Source of the DNA: Deinococcus hopiensis KR-140
GTDB taxonomy: Bacteria > Deinococcota > Deinococci > Deinococcales > Deinococcaceae
Assembly (NCBI RefSeq): GCF_900176165.1
Contig: NZ_FWWU01000009.1
Location: 592,501 to 656,500, forward strand
DNA length: 64,000 nucleotides
Direction: 5' to 3'
How positions within the stretch are numbered: the first letter of the stretch is position 1; the number at the start of each line of letters is the position of its first letter. A model generated the notes under the pieces. It searched no databases, was not told the DNA's origin, and was given only the letters and a program-made list of their open reading frames with translations. The position numbers and the translations under genes are program-made. Shown here piece after piece: positions 45,446-54,434 of this stretch.

Positions 45446-45985
45446 ATGAAGAAGCGACTTGCCCTGTCCGCCCTGATGCTCTCGCTCGCCCTGCCCTCCG
45501 CTACCGCCCTCGCCGGCGGCATGGAAGGGATGCCCATGGGCCCGGTCAGCACCGCCCAGGTGTCCAACGACAGCGACGTGCTGTTTATGGAAGTCATGAC
45601 CATGAGCAACCTCACCGAGATCACGACCTCGCAGCTCGCCCTGAAAAAGAGCAGCAACGCCGAGGTCCGGGCCTTTGCCCAGACCATGATCAACCACCAC
45701 ACCAAGGCCCAGGCCGAGCTCGAAGCCCTGGCTGCGAAGAAGGGGGTGCGCCTGGCCGACAAGCCGGGAGCCGATCAGCGCCTGCAGTACAACAAGCTCA
45801 GCACCCTGTCCGGCGCCGCCTTCGACACGATGTACAAGAAGGTGCAGGTGCAGGGCCACACCATGACCCTGGACCTGATCAAGACCTACCGCACCATTGG
45901 GAAGGACGCCCAGGCCCTCGCCTACGCGGCCAAGAGCGAGCCCGTCGTCGCCATGCACCTGGAGATGGCGAAGAAGCTGCCCTGA
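45446..45985 (+). CDS. Secreted DUF4142 (ferritin-like) protein
   Basis: The 179-aa protein has a signal peptide (MKKRLALSALMLSLALPSATALA) and a helical domain of the DUF4142 family with SNAEVRAFAQTMINHHTKAQAELEALAAKKG. His residues and helices suggest a ferritin-like bundle, but metal binding is unproven. AGGAGG sits 7 nt before the ATG; the longer frame from 45293 was rejected. A strong terminator follows. Confidence 0.9.
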   Translation: MKKRLALSALMLSLALPSATALAGGMEGMPMGPVSTAQVSNDSDVLFMEVMTMSNLTEITTSQLALKKSSNAEVRAFAQTMINHHTKAQAELEALAAKKGVRLADKPGADQRLQYNKLSTLSGAAFDTMYKKVQVQGHTMTLDLIKTYRTIGKDAQALAYAAKSEPVVAMHLEMAKKLP

Positions 45986-45994
45986 GCGTCAGGC

Positions 45995-46047
45995 AAAAGC
46001 AGCGTGGGATGGGGAATTTTTCCCCATCCCACGCTGCTTTTTTTGGG
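45995..46047. terminator. Bidirectional terminator
   Basis: A stem of about 20 bp (AAGCAGCGTGGGATGGGGAA and its complement) ends in TTTTTTT on the plus strand and is preceded by AAAA, so it can stop both convergent genes. Confidence 0.93.
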
Positions 46048-46051
46048 CGTT

Positions 46052-46708
46052 TTACCCTTGCACCTCGTGGAACGTCTCCTGCGTGATGCGGTGGGCGAAG
46101 TGGCGCAGGAAATCCACCGTGCTCAGCGCCTGGGTGCGGTGGCAGCCGATGGCCCGCAACTTGCGCCCGGTGTGGTGGGTCACGTCGCGGAGGATGTTTG
46201 GGGCCAGCCACTGCTCGCGCAGGGCCCCGTTCTCAGGGGGTGTGGGGTTGGCGTAGTACCACAGGCGGGGGCGCTCGGCTCCGGGCAGGCTGTCCCAGGC
46301 CTGGCGTACGGCCCGGTGGGTGGTCACGTGGTCTGGGTGCCCGTTGCTGCCATTGGGGGGAAAGGTCAGCACCGTCTCGGGGCGGTGGCGGAGCATGGCG
46401 TCCCGCGCCACCTCGGCCAGGGTGTCCAGCGGCTGGTCCTTGAGGTATTTGTCGGGAAAGGCGTGCTGCTCGCGCACCTGCACCCCGATGACGTCCAGGC
46501 AGGCGCGCAGCTCCACCGCCCGCATTCGGGCGAGTTCCTCGGGGCCGTCACACAGGCCCAGCGTCCGGCCTGCCTCACCCCGGGTCAGGGTCACGAGGCC
46601 GCAGCGGTGGCCTTCCCCGATCAGGTCCATCATGGTGCCCGACGCTCCATACACCTCGTCGTCGGGATGGGGCACGATCAGCAGCAGTTTGAGAGAAGCC
46701 TCGGTCAT
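46052..46708 (-). CDS. LmbE/PIG-L family deacetylase
   Basis: Zinc-dependent N-deacetylase of 218 aa with the motif PHPDDEVYG near residue 13 and the third ligand in HPDHVTTH near 127. The family includes BshB (bacillithiol) and MshB (mycothiol). Bacillithiol is reported from Deinococci, so BshB is a reasonable guess, but bshA/bshC are not adjacent. TATGCT (46721-46716) lies 7 nt before the ATG, indicating a leaderless mRNA. Divergent from three double-GNAT genes. Confidence 0.88.
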   Translation of the reverse strand: MTEASLKLLLIVPHPDDEVYGASGTMMDLIGEGHRCGLVTLTRGEAGRTLGLCDGPEELARMRAVELRACLDVIGVQVREQHAFPDKYLKDQPLDTLAEVARDAMLRHRPETVLTFPPNGSNGHPDHVTTHRAVRQAWDSLPGAERPRLWYYANPTPPENGALREQWLAPNILRDVTHHTGRKLRAIGCHRTQALSTVDFLRHFAHRITQETFHEVQG

Positions 46709-46801
46709 GCGGCCCAGCATAGGGCGGGGTTGCCGACTGCGCAGCGGGCATAGCGCAGTCGGCGGATGTGCGCTCACCCTCCGCTGAAGCACGATGACGC
46801 C

Positions 46802-47845
46802 ATGACCTCAACTGTTGCTCCAAAAACATTTTCCATGCGTGAACTTCGCAAGCCGCAGGATTACCCCGACATCGCCGAGGTGCTTACCGCCTCTGACCCC
46901 GCCTGGCCCGTGACGCCCGAGCTGCTGCAGGTCTGGGAAGAAGCGCGGGACCAGGCGCTCTACCACACCGATGCGGTGGCCGAGCAGGGCGGACGCGTGC
47001 GGGCCGTGGGCCGCGTCGGCCACGACGACTTCGCCTTCGAGGAGTGGCGCTACTGGGGCAATCTCAACGTCCACCCTGATGCGAGGGGTCAGGGCATTGG
47101 CTCGGCCCTGTACGGCGAGCTGCTCTCGCGGTTGCGTGCACGCGGCGCGCGCGAGGTCCGCACCATGCTCTCGGATCAGCCCCACCATGCCCCGGGCCGC
47201 GCCTTTCTGGAACGCCGGGGCTTTCGCGTGGCCTGGGAGCGCTACGAGTCGCGGCTGGATACGGCGGTGGCGAATCTGGGCAAGTTCGACGACCTGATGC
47301 AAGGCGTGGCGGCAGCCGGCGTGGAGTTGCGGAGCGTGGCCGACCTCGCCTCCGATCCGGCGCGGGATAAGCGGCTGTGGGAACTGGACTGGCTGCTCTT
47401 TCAAGACGTGCCGATGGGCACCACCCTCACCCGGCGGCCCCTGGAAGCCTGGGTCCGGCAGGAGCTGGAAGACCCCACTTTCGAGCACGAACTCTCCTTT
47501 GTGGCCGTGCGTCCGGACCTTAATGATCCCCTGACGGGCCCCTACGTCGGCTACTCTACGCTGATGCGCAATCCGGGCGGCTTCTACGTGATCGGCATGA
47601 CCGGCGTGCGGCGCGAGGACCGGGCCCGGGGCATCGCCAAGGCGCTGAAAGTGGCGGCCATGCGGGCGCTGGCCACGCGGGGCGGTGGCGAGATTCGCAC
47701 CTTCAACGATCCGCCCAACAAGGCAATGCTGGGCATGAACGTGGCTCTGGGCTTCGTGCGCGGCCCGACGCACCTGCGCTACGAGTTGCAGTTGGACGGG
47801 CCGTCCAGCGGTACTGACGGGGCTGAGGCGGGAGGCGAGGCGTGA
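46802..47845 (+). CDS. Two-domain GNAT acetyltransferase, copy 1
   Basis: The 347-aa protein has two GNAT folds. Domain 1 (about 12-165) has LNVHPDARGQGIGSALY, an intact acetyl-CoA loop. Domain 2 (about 185-340) has GVRREDRARGIAKALK and ends NVALGFVRGP. This layout resembles mycothiol synthase MshD and similar tandem GNATs. Start chosen at 46802 (MTSTVAPK); the frame is open further upstream. First of three overlapping paralogous genes; substrate unknown. Confidence 0.85.
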   Translation: MTSTVAPKTFSMRELRKPQDYPDIAEVLTASDPAWPVTPELLQVWEEARDQALYHTDAVAEQGGRVRAVGRVGHDDFAFEEWRYWGNLNVHPDARGQGIGSALYGELLSRLRARGAREVRTMLSDQPHHAPGRAFLERRGFRVAWERYESRLDTAVANLGKFDDLMQGVAAAGVELRSVADLASDPARDKRLWELDWLLFQDVPMGTTLTRRPLEAWVRQELEDPTFEHELSFVAVRPDLNDPLTGPYVGYSTLMRNPGGFYVIGMTGVRREDRARGIAKALKVAAMRALATRGGGEIRTFNDPPNKAMLGMNVALGFVRGPTHLRYELQLDGPSSGTDGAEAGGEA

Positions 47846-48828
47846 GCGCGCCCTCCCCAGCCTCCACCTTTACCCTGCGCGAGGCGGACCTGTCCGACGC
47901 TCCCAGCGTCGCCACCCTGCGGAGCGCCGTCTGGCCGGAGCATCCTGCCGATGCGGACAGTCTGGTCCACGAGACGCAGGAGCTGCGCGCCCACCCCCTG
48001 AAGCTCCACGTCTGGTGTCTGGTGGCCGAGCGGGCGGGCGAACTGATCGGCCTGAGCGACGTGCGACAGCACCCCGGCATGTTCCACCCGGACCGCTACC
48101 ACGTGGAAGTGATGGTGCACCCCGCCGCACAGGGGCGGGGTGTGGGCCGCGCACTGGCCGAGGCCACAGAGGCGCATCTGACCGCGCGCGGTGCCCAGGA
48201 ACTGCTGTCGGGCACCCAGGAGGACCACCCACGCGGCCTGGACTTTCTGGCCCGGCAGGGGTTCGTGGAAGCCATGCGCTTTTTCGACAACGTGCTTGAC
48301 GTGACGGCTTTCGATGCCTCGCCCTGGAGGGCCGAGTCCCGGCTGCCGGAGGGTCTGCGGCAGGTCTCGCTGGCCGAACTGATCGGCGAAGTGGGCGAGG
48401 ACGCTGCCTGGGAGACGTACCACTCGGCCTTTTCCGAGATCCGTGAGGACGTGCCCCGCACGGGTGAGGCCACGCCGCTGACCCTCGAAGCCTTTCGCAA
48501 GCGTGGCAAGCACCCGCAGGCGTTTGCACAAGGCGTGCTGTTCGCCCTCACGCCGGAGGGCGAGATCGCGGCCCTGACCGAGCTGTACCGGCAGCCCAAC
48601 GATCTGGGCCGCCTGAATACCGGTCTGACGGGCACCCGCCGTGCCTACCGCCGTCAGGGGCTGGCCCTCACCCTCAAGCTCGCCGCCATCGAACTCGCCC
48701 GCACGCAGGGAGCCGTGAGCATCTGGACCGGCAACGCCACCACCAACCGCCCCATGCTGACGCTGAACGAACGCCTGGGTTTTGTGAAACAGCCCGCCTG
48801 GACCGAGATGCGGCGGGGCAGGGTATGA
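47842..48828 (+). CDS. Two-domain GNAT acetyltransferase, copy 2
   Basis: The 328-aa paralogue overlaps copy 1 by 4 bp (GTGA). Domain 1 carries VMVHPAAQGRGVGRALAEA and domain 2 TGTRRAYRRQGLALTLK, then TGNATTNRPMLTLNERLGF, the C-terminal signature shared by all three. Both acetyl-CoA loops look usable, though domain 2 has RQGLAL instead of RxxGxG. Role unknown; coupled translation suggests the three act in one process. Confidence 0.87.
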   Translation: MSAPSPASTFTLREADLSDAPSVATLRSAVWPEHPADADSLVHETQELRAHPLKLHVWCLVAERAGELIGLSDVRQHPGMFHPDRYHVEVMVHPAAQGRGVGRALAEATEAHLTARGAQELLSGTQEDHPRGLDFLARQGFVEAMRFFDNVLDVTAFDASPWRAESRLPEGLRQVSLAELIGEVGEDAAWETYHSAFSEIREDVPRTGEATPLTLEAFRKRGKHPQAFAQGVLFALTPEGEIAALTELYRQPNDLGRLNTGLTGTRRAYRRQGLALTLKLAAIELARTQGAVSIWTGNATTNRPMLTLNERLGFVKQPAWTEMRRGRV

Positions 48829-49781
48829 GCGTCATCCGCTCCATCGGGGAGGGCGAGTGGGAGGCAGCGGCCCGCTTGTGGAACGCGGCGGTGCCCCACG
48901 ACCCCTTCAGTGCCGAAGACTTTCGCAAGCGCGACGCCGAGCAGCGCGGCTGGGGCTTTGCCACCTTCACGCTGGTGGCGCTGGACGGCCCGGAACTGGT
49001 GGGGCTGACCTCCGTGTACCAGAATCCGGGGATGTACCACCCGCACCGCTTCTCGCTGGAGTGCGCCGTTGCCCCGGCGCGGCAGGGGAGGGGCGTGGGG
49101 AGGGCCCTTTGGAACGCGCTGCACAGGGAACTGACCCAACTGGGCGCCCAGGGCGTGCGCACCCTGGCCCGAGAGGACCATCCCGTTGCTCCCGGCTTTC
49201 TGACCCGGCGGGGATTCACGCCCGGCAGGCGCTACTTCCTGAGCGCTCTGGACCTGGGAACCTTCGACGCCGCGCCTTACGCGGCGCTGGAGGAACGGCT
49301 GGGGGCGCGGGGTTACCGCGTCCGCAGCCTGGCCGAATTGCGCCGGGCCGGAACGCCGGACCTGAATGCCCGCCTCCACGCCCTCATGAACGGTGTACGT
49401 GGGGACGTGCCCCGTTCCGAACCCGCCACGCCCTTGTCGCGGCAGGTGTTCGAGGAGGCGGTGATCGGGGACCCCGGCCTGATTCCAGAGGCTTACCTGG
49501 TGGCCGAGGACCGGGACGGCGCGTGGGTGGGCCAGACCTCCCTCTTCCGCACCGAGGCCAGCCCGGACCTGCTGACGGGACTGACGGGCGTGGTGCGCTC
49601 CGCACGCGGGCAGGGCGTCGCCACACTGCTCAAGCTGCGGGCCATCCGCGAGGCGCAGGCCCTCGGCGCGCCCCACATCCGCACCGACAACGAGAGCGGC
49701 AACGCGCCCATGCTCGCCATCAACGACAGGCTGGGGTTTGTCCGCGAACCGGCCAGCGTGAGCTATGGGCTGGAATTCTGA
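48825..49781 (+). CDS. Two-domain GNAT acetyltransferase, copy 3
   Basis: The 318-aa third paralogue overlaps copy 2 by 4 bp (ATGA). Domain 1 has CAVAPARQGRGVGRALWNA, domain 2 TGVVRSARGQGVATLLK followed by TDNESGNAPMLAINDRLGF. Middle segment GVRGDVPRSEPATPLS matches DVPRTGEATPLT of copy 2, showing they are true duplicates. An arginase-like gene follows after 39 bp. Confidence 0.87.
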   Translation: MSVIRSIGEGEWEAAARLWNAAVPHDPFSAEDFRKRDAEQRGWGFATFTLVALDGPELVGLTSVYQNPGMYHPHRFSLECAVAPARQGRGVGRALWNALHRELTQLGAQGVRTLAREDHPVAPGFLTRRGFTPGRRYFLSALDLGTFDAAPYAALEERLGARGYRVRSLAELRRAGTPDLNARLHALMNGVRGDVPRSEPATPLSRQVFEEAVIGDPGLIPEAYLVAEDRDGAWVGQTSLFRTEASPDLLTGLTGVVRSARGQGVATLLKLRAIREAQALGAPHIRTDNESGNAPMLAINDRLGFVREPASVSYGLEF

Positions 49782-49820
49782 AGTGGGCGAGCCCCAGCGG
49801 TCAGCCGGGCAGGACGTTCC

Positions 49821-50507
49821 ATGCTGCTGAGCATCGACTGGGACGCTTTTTCGGGAACGCGGGAACTGGTGTTCGACGCCCCCATCTGGGGCACGCGGGA
49901 CCGCGACGTGGACCGGCTCGAAGCCTGGCGCGAGCGGGCGCGCCAGCGGGACGGCGCTGCGCCTGACTGGACACCGCTGGAGGCGGACTTTCCCCTCTAC
50001 CCCGGCTGGGAGACCCTGGAGCGCTACGCGGGCGTGTCGGCCCACGTCACCCTGACCCATGCGGATGGCTGGGACTGGCTGGAGGCCTGTCCGGGAGGGG
50101 ACATCCTGAACCTGGACAGCCACCACGACCTCGCCAGCCGCAGCGGCGACGGCAAGCGCGTGCGCCCCGGCAACTGGGCGGGACTGGGGCTGCGGGCCGG
50201 ACGGGTGGGGCGCTACACCTGCCTGTACCCCGAGTGGCACGCGGGCCTGCCCGTTGCGGAAGGGTTTGACCTGGACCGCACCCGTTCCGAACTGGCGCCG
50301 CTCTTGCCGCCCGATGTGCTGGAGCGGGTCACGCTGCGCCGCATGCGCTACCCGGCGGACGCCCTGCCCGATCCGGCGGACGTGACGGCGCTGCTGCTTG
50401 TCCAGTCGCCCGCCTGGACGAATCCAGCCCACGATCCCAAGTTTCTCTGGCTGGCCGAGGTGCTGGGAGCGCAGACGCTGACCCCGCCACTGCTGCGTGA
50501 TTTTTAG
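49821..50507 (+). CDS. UPF0489/arginase-like hypothetical protein
   Basis: The 228-aa protein starts LLSIDWDAFSGT and contains ILNLDSHHDLASR; the D-x-H-H-D pattern resembles the metal site of the arginase/deacetylase fold (UPF0489 group). No signal peptide or membrane helix. AGGA lies 7 nt before the ATG. It follows the GNAT genes after 39 bp and is likely in the same transcript. A hydrolase or deacetylase activity would fit but is inferred only. Confidence 0.65.
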   Translation: MLLSIDWDAFSGTRELVFDAPIWGTRDRDVDRLEAWRERARQRDGAAPDWTPLEADFPLYPGWETLERYAGVSAHVTLTHADGWDWLEACPGGDILNLDSHHDLASRSGDGKRVRPGNWAGLGLRAGRVGRYTCLYPEWHAGLPVAEGFDLDRTRSELAPLLPPDVLERVTLRRMRYPADALPDPADVTALLLVQSPAWTNPAHDPKFLWLAEVLGAQTLTPPLLRDF

Positions 50508-50773
50508 ACGGAGGGTCAAGCCGCGCCGTAGAGCCCCAGTTGGCCCCGCGGGCAGTGGCGGCGTCAGAGCGAGGAGCGCGCCCAAAGGGTGATGTGGCAC
50601 CAAGCCACCGGGGAGAGGGCTCCAGCGTTGCCCGACAAACAGGGGCCGGACGAACGCACAGGGCCAGGTCAGCAGCGGGCGGCAGGACGGACCGCACGCT
50701 TCAGGCTGGGCTCCGGCTGCTACTCTGGCGGGCGGTCCGTGACCTGTTTTGTCGCTGTGGCTGGAGGCTCCAC
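50508..50773. other. GC-rich intergenic region without a supported gene
   Basis: 266 bp between the UPF0489 gene and the VUT transporter gene. TACTCT (50719-50724) may be a -10 box for the transporter. I looked for a preQ1 or other riboswitch and saw none. Confidence 0.4.
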
Positions 50774-51319
50774 ATGAACCCGTCCCCGTTTCCCCGGTCC
50801 GCCCTGCTGCTGACCGCCCTGTACGCCGCGAGCATCCTGGCGGCCAACCTCACGCTGAATAACTTTATTCCTCTGCCTGTGTTCGGTCAGCTCAGCGTGG
50901 GCACCGTCTTCTTCGCCGCCGTGTTTACGCTGCGGGACCGCATTCACCGCGCGGGTGGACTGAAGGCCGTGTATTTCGCCATCGCGTGTGCCCTGATTGT
51001 CAATACGGCCGCCGCCATGCTGACGCACACCCCCTGGCGCTTTATCGGCGCGTCTTTCCTGGCAATCCTGGTGGGCGAGCTGGCCGACACCGCCGTGTAC
51101 CAGCGGCTTATCGAGAAAAGCTGGTGGACGCGCGTGCTGGCGAGCAATGCGGTGAGCGTGCCCCTCGATTCCGTCCTGTTCACGCTGCTGGCCTTTGGGG
51201 GCGACGAGAGCACCAACTTCATCCTCCAGATCATCTTTGCCGACATCCTGGCGAAATACCTGATCGCCGCGCTGTTCGCCTTTCGGGTGCGCCACGCCTC
51301 GGGCCCCGCCGCCCTGTGA
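50774..51319 (+). CDS. VUT family (YhhQ-like) queuosine precursor transporter
   Basis: The 181-aa protein has five or six membrane helices and matches the vitamin-uptake/YhhQ family (AANLTLNNFIPLPVFGQLSVGTVFF, GELADTAVYQRLIEKSWWTRVLASNAVS, DSVLFTLLAF). Characterised members import queuosine precursors. GGAGG sits 7 nt before the ATG, which excludes the longer frame from 50540. No que genes are in the window. Confidence 0.85.
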   Translation: MNPSPFPRSALLLTALYAASILAANLTLNNFIPLPVFGQLSVGTVFFAAVFTLRDRIHRAGGLKAVYFAIACALIVNTAAAMLTHTPWRFIGASFLAILVGELADTAVYQRLIEKSWWTRVLASNAVSVPLDSVLFTLLAFGGDESTNFILQIIFADILAKYLIAALFAFRVRHASGPAAL

Positions 51320-51340
51320 GGAAGGTGCTGGGACCGCACC

Positions 51341-51616
51341 CGAAGGCGCGCGGCTGGGCACCACCGCCAACGCCCATCCCGTACTTCACACCGTCGCCGA
51401 ACACCTGCTTGAGCTGCGTCCCAACACGGGCCCTATCCTGCCCCCGGTCGTTCCCCGCCCCTGCGCCGTGTGGCGGGCGAGCGGGTGCTGGAACTGTTCA
51501 GCCTGGACACATACACCGACGCCTTTGTGGGGCATCAGGTGATGCGCGACATGGAGAGGTTCGTTCAGACGGTGGCCCAGGACGCGGCGGTGGTGGCGGT
51601 GCCCGGATTGCATTGA
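51341..51616 (+). pseudogene. Remnant of an unidentified gene
   Basis: One frame gives HPVLHTVAEHLLELRPNTGP, and after a shift near 51485 another gives VLELFSLDTYTDAFVGHQVM followed by DMERFVQTVAQDAAVVAVP and a stop at 51616. Both halves have normal coding character, so this is probably a truncated, frameshifted gene. No family recognised. Confidence 0.4.
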
Positions 51617-51644
51617 GGGCAAGCGTGGGCGAGTACGCTGGTAC

Positions 51645-51842
51645 ATGTCGAAACTTTTCCCACCCGGTTTGCGAAAATTCCTGGGGAAATTGACGGGCGC
51701 GGGGGTAAAGCGGTTTTCGCCTCCCCGGCGCGGGCGAGATGAGGACGAGGGGCTGGGGGTGCCCGTTCCCGCCGGCCCCCAGCCCTGGAAGGGAGGCGCG
51801 CACGCCAAGCTGCCGCCAGAATTGGAACTCACGGGCAAATAG
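51645..51842 (+). CDS. Small basic hypothetical protein (65 aa)
   Basis: A 65-aa frame, MSKLFPPGLRKFLGKLTGAG and onward, with a basic amphipathic N-terminus and a proline/glycine-rich tail. TACGCT lies 5 nt before the ATG (leaderless-like). A strong terminator immediately follows, which supports a real transcription unit. No domain recognised. Confidence 0.5.
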   Translation: MSKLFPPGLRKFLGKLTGAGVKRFSPPRRGRDEDEGLGVPVPAGPQPWKGGAHAKLPPELELTGK

Positions 51843-51845
51843 AGG

Positions 51846-51886
51846 AAGGCGGGGAAGCGGCGTCCAGCGCTTCCCCGCCTTTATTT
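51846..51886. terminator. Terminator between the small ORF and the prepilin peptidase gene
   Basis: Perfect 14-bp stem AAGGCGGGGAAGCG/CGCTTCCCCGCCTT with an 8-nt loop, then TTATTT. It lies between convergent genes. Confidence 0.9.
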
Positions 51887-51903
51887 GCCCGTTTGCCCGC
51901 ACG

Positions 51904-53058
51904 TTACAGCCCCAACATCCCCTTGTAGGCGTCCACCAGTGAGCGGCCCCAGATCAGCGCCACAAGCGCGCCGAGGGCAAGGTAGGGACCGAACTTGATG
52001 CGGTTCTCGCGCTTCATGGCGAGTTGCGCCAGACCCAGGATCGCCCCCGCAAACACCGCCACCACGACCGCCACGAGCAGCCGTTCCCAGCCCAGAAAGG
52101 CCCCGATCACAGCGGCGAGCTTCACGTCTCCGAAGCCCATCGCCACCGGATCGCCGTGTTCGTCGTCACTGCCTTCGGCTTCGGCCTCTCGGCGGTACTG
52201 AATCCACCAGTACACCCCGGCCACCAGCGACACCGCCCCCGCCCCGCCCAGCGCTCCCTGAAGCATCAGGATCAGGCCGGGGCCAAAGCCCGAGCTGCCC
52301 AGGGTCAGGCTGACCAAGCAGCCTCCCAGCGTCAGCAACTCAGGAACACGAACGACGCGCCGGGCCGCGAGGTTGGCCGCCACCGACAGCATCGCTACCC
52401 CAAGGCCCCACCACGGCCCGAGCCATGCCCCCGCCAGCAGGCCCAGGCTGATCTGCTGGTAGCCGATAGGCAGTTCCGGGTACTGCCGCTCGCGAAGGCG
52501 CCGCATCACCCACGAGCCCAGCAGGTTGATGGTCACGAGCAGGCCCGCGCCCATCAGTGCGCCCTGCACCGCCTCGGAGAAGCTGGGCAACACGCCCTGC
52601 GCCGTACCCGAGCGTGTATTCAGAAGCGCGAACAGCAGTCCCAGCGCCACGCCCGGCAGCGTCAACTCGTCGGGCAGGGTATAGGTATCGAGGTCAATCG
52701 CACTGCCGACCAGCAGGAGGGTGAACAGCACCATCAGCCCCAGGGTGCCCCAGCCGAATACCGCGAAAGGAAACAGGGCGGCGATCACCGCGTACCCGAG
52801 TCCTGTCAGCAGTTCCACTGTGGGATAACGCGGCTTGATGGGTGCGCCGCAGTAGCGGCACTTGCCCCGCAGCGCCAACCACGAAAAGACAGGCACGAGG
52901 TCCAGCACGCCGAGTTGATGGTTGCAGTGCGGGCAGTGACTGGGCGGAAAGGCGATGTTCTCCCCGCGTGGCAGCCGCCAGATCAGCACGTTGGAAAACG
53001 AACCCACCAGTAACCCGAGCACGGCGGCGAACACCACGAAGAGAACGTCGAGACTCAC
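51904..53058 (-). CDS. pilD: Prepilin peptidase (type IV leader peptidase/N-methyltransferase)
   Basis: Inner-membrane aspartic protease that cleaves and methylates type IV pilin-like proteins, needed for pili and natural transformation. The 384-aa protein has the N-terminal zinc region (CPHCNHQ, CRYCGAPI) and two catalytic Asp (AIDLDTYTLPDEL and GFGDVKL). Between them lies an extra stretch of about 150 aa with additional helices, making it longer than the usual 260-290 aa. GTG start with TACACT (53071-53066) 7 nt upstream: leaderless arrangement. Confidence 0.93.
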   Translation of the reverse strand: MSLDVLFVVFAAVLGLLVGSFSNVLIWRLPRGENIAFPPSHCPHCNHQLGVLDLVPVFSWLALRGKCRYCGAPIKPRYPTVELLTGLGYAVIAALFPFAVFGWGTLGLMVLFTLLLVGSAIDLDTYTLPDELTLPGVALGLLFALLNTRSGTAQGVLPSFSEAVQGALMGAGLLVTINLLGSWVMRRLRERQYPELPIGYQQISLGLLAGAWLGPWWGLGVAMLSVAANLAARRVVRVPELLTLGGCLVSLTLGSSGFGPGLILMLQGALGGAGAVSLVAGVYWWIQYRREAEAEGSDDEHGDPVAMGFGDVKLAAVIGAFLGWERLLVAVVVAVFAGAILGLAQLAMKRENRIKFGPYLALGALVALIWGRSLVDAYKGMLGL

Positions 53059-53127
53059 AGGGGAAAGTGTAAGGGGCGAAGGCTTACACAGGCTGTTGGC
53101 TCTTGCCCCGAGCTGTGGGCCAACGGC

Positions 53128-54331
53128 TCACGGCACTTCCAGCATCCGTTTCCGGAGGTGGTTCACGTTCCAACCTGTCAGGTGCGCGAGGTTCTGGGCC
53201 TGCGTTTCGGCGCGCGCTTTCAGTTCGGTGCGGTAGGCGGTGGCCGCCTTGCAACTCGACGTGCCGCTGAAGGGGCGGCGCAGGACGTAGCGGCCCTGGA
53301 AGGCGTCCTGGTTCTGTGTGATTTTGAAATAGAGGTCCTGAGGGAAGGTGGCGCGCGTGGAACGGACGTGCAGCCGGGTCAGGAAAACGGGCCGAGCCGG
53401 GCCCTCGGCTGGGGAAGCCGCCTTTCTGGAAGCGGAAGGGGCCACGGGACGGGGACCGGGCCGCCGAAGCCTTCTTGCTGCTTCCAGAACACACCTGCCG
53501 CTTTCAGTTCCTCCGGAGAGGGCGGGGGTGAGGAGCAGGGACCGCAGCTGCCCGTGTTCCAGGCGTATTCCATCAGCGCCACACTTTTGCCCTCACGGGC
53601 GTAGACGTGGCGGTAGAAGGGCGCGGACTGGTCTTTGACGAACAGCGGCGCCTCCTGATCCGTGGGCACAGGCGCGGTGCGGTAGTTGCTGGTTTCCACC
53701 CGGCCCTGGGGCGAGAGGAGGTACACGGTGAGGTCCTGCTCACCGGGCGAGTTCAGCGTGCCCAGGCGGATGGGCAGCGTGAATTTTCCCAACGTGTACG
53801 GCAGCACGGTGGGCCGCCGAAAGCCGCCGCCCCTGGCGAGCGCGCCACATTCACCCGCACCACGAAGAACTTCATGCCGCCCCGGATGTAGTCGCCCAGC
53901 ATTTTGTCGGCCCCAGGCGGCAGCCTGTACCCCTCGCCGCGCAGGTACCTTGCCAGCCCGCGCTGCTCCTTGGCGCTCAGAATCGGGATGTCGTACTCGC
54001 CCACTTGGTAGCTGGCCTCAACCTTGACCCCATTGGCCTGGGCGCGAGCGGCTGCGGGAGTGGGGGCGGGTGTGGCTGCGGCCGTGGTCGCGGCGTCTGG
54101 CATCACCGCTCGCAGCACCACTGGCGCGCACGGGTCCTCGTCGAAATACTCCACCAGCCGGGGCGCGCTGTTGGCGTCGAGCTTCTTGGCGACGCTGGGG
54201 TCGCCGATGCGGATGTCCTGCCGCTTGGGCACCACCGGAATGGGCACGATGCGCACAGTCCTTCACGTCGCCCACGTAGTCGTGCATCATCGTGAACACG
54301 CTGCGCTTGCCGTCCCGCGCGATGACGACTG
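53128..54331 (-). pseudogene. DUF2330-like gene, 3' portion, with several frameshifts and interrupted by an IS
   Basis: Minus-strand fragments in changing frames form one protein: VVIARDGKRSVFTMMHDYVGDVKD, then VPIPVVPKRQDIRIGDPSVAKKLD and FVVRVNV, then FTLPIRLGTLNSPGEQDLTVY to YAWNTGSCGPC, then FLTRLHVRSTRATFPQDLYF to WNVNHLRKRMLEVP. Frame changes are near 54250, 53820 and 53420. The family name is from memory of the conserved GEQDLTVY and GRYVLRRPF stretches. The N-terminus lies beyond the IS at 55439-55538. Confidence 0.72.
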
Positions 54332-54434
54332 ATACGGATTCCGAATAATCAGTTATAATAATGAGATCAGAACGGTTACTTTCCAACACACGGCCGAAGA
54401 CTTCTGGGGCATCTACGGCCGGAGTAGCTGCGCG

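Noticed and set aside
48654..50603. 649-aa minus-strand frame opposite the GNAT genes
   Set aside because: Spans several clear plus-strand genes, and its composition is a shadow pattern.
50508..50773. Possible preQ1 riboswitch before the queuosine-precursor transporter
   Set aside because: No match to the conserved preQ1-I or -II elements was seen.
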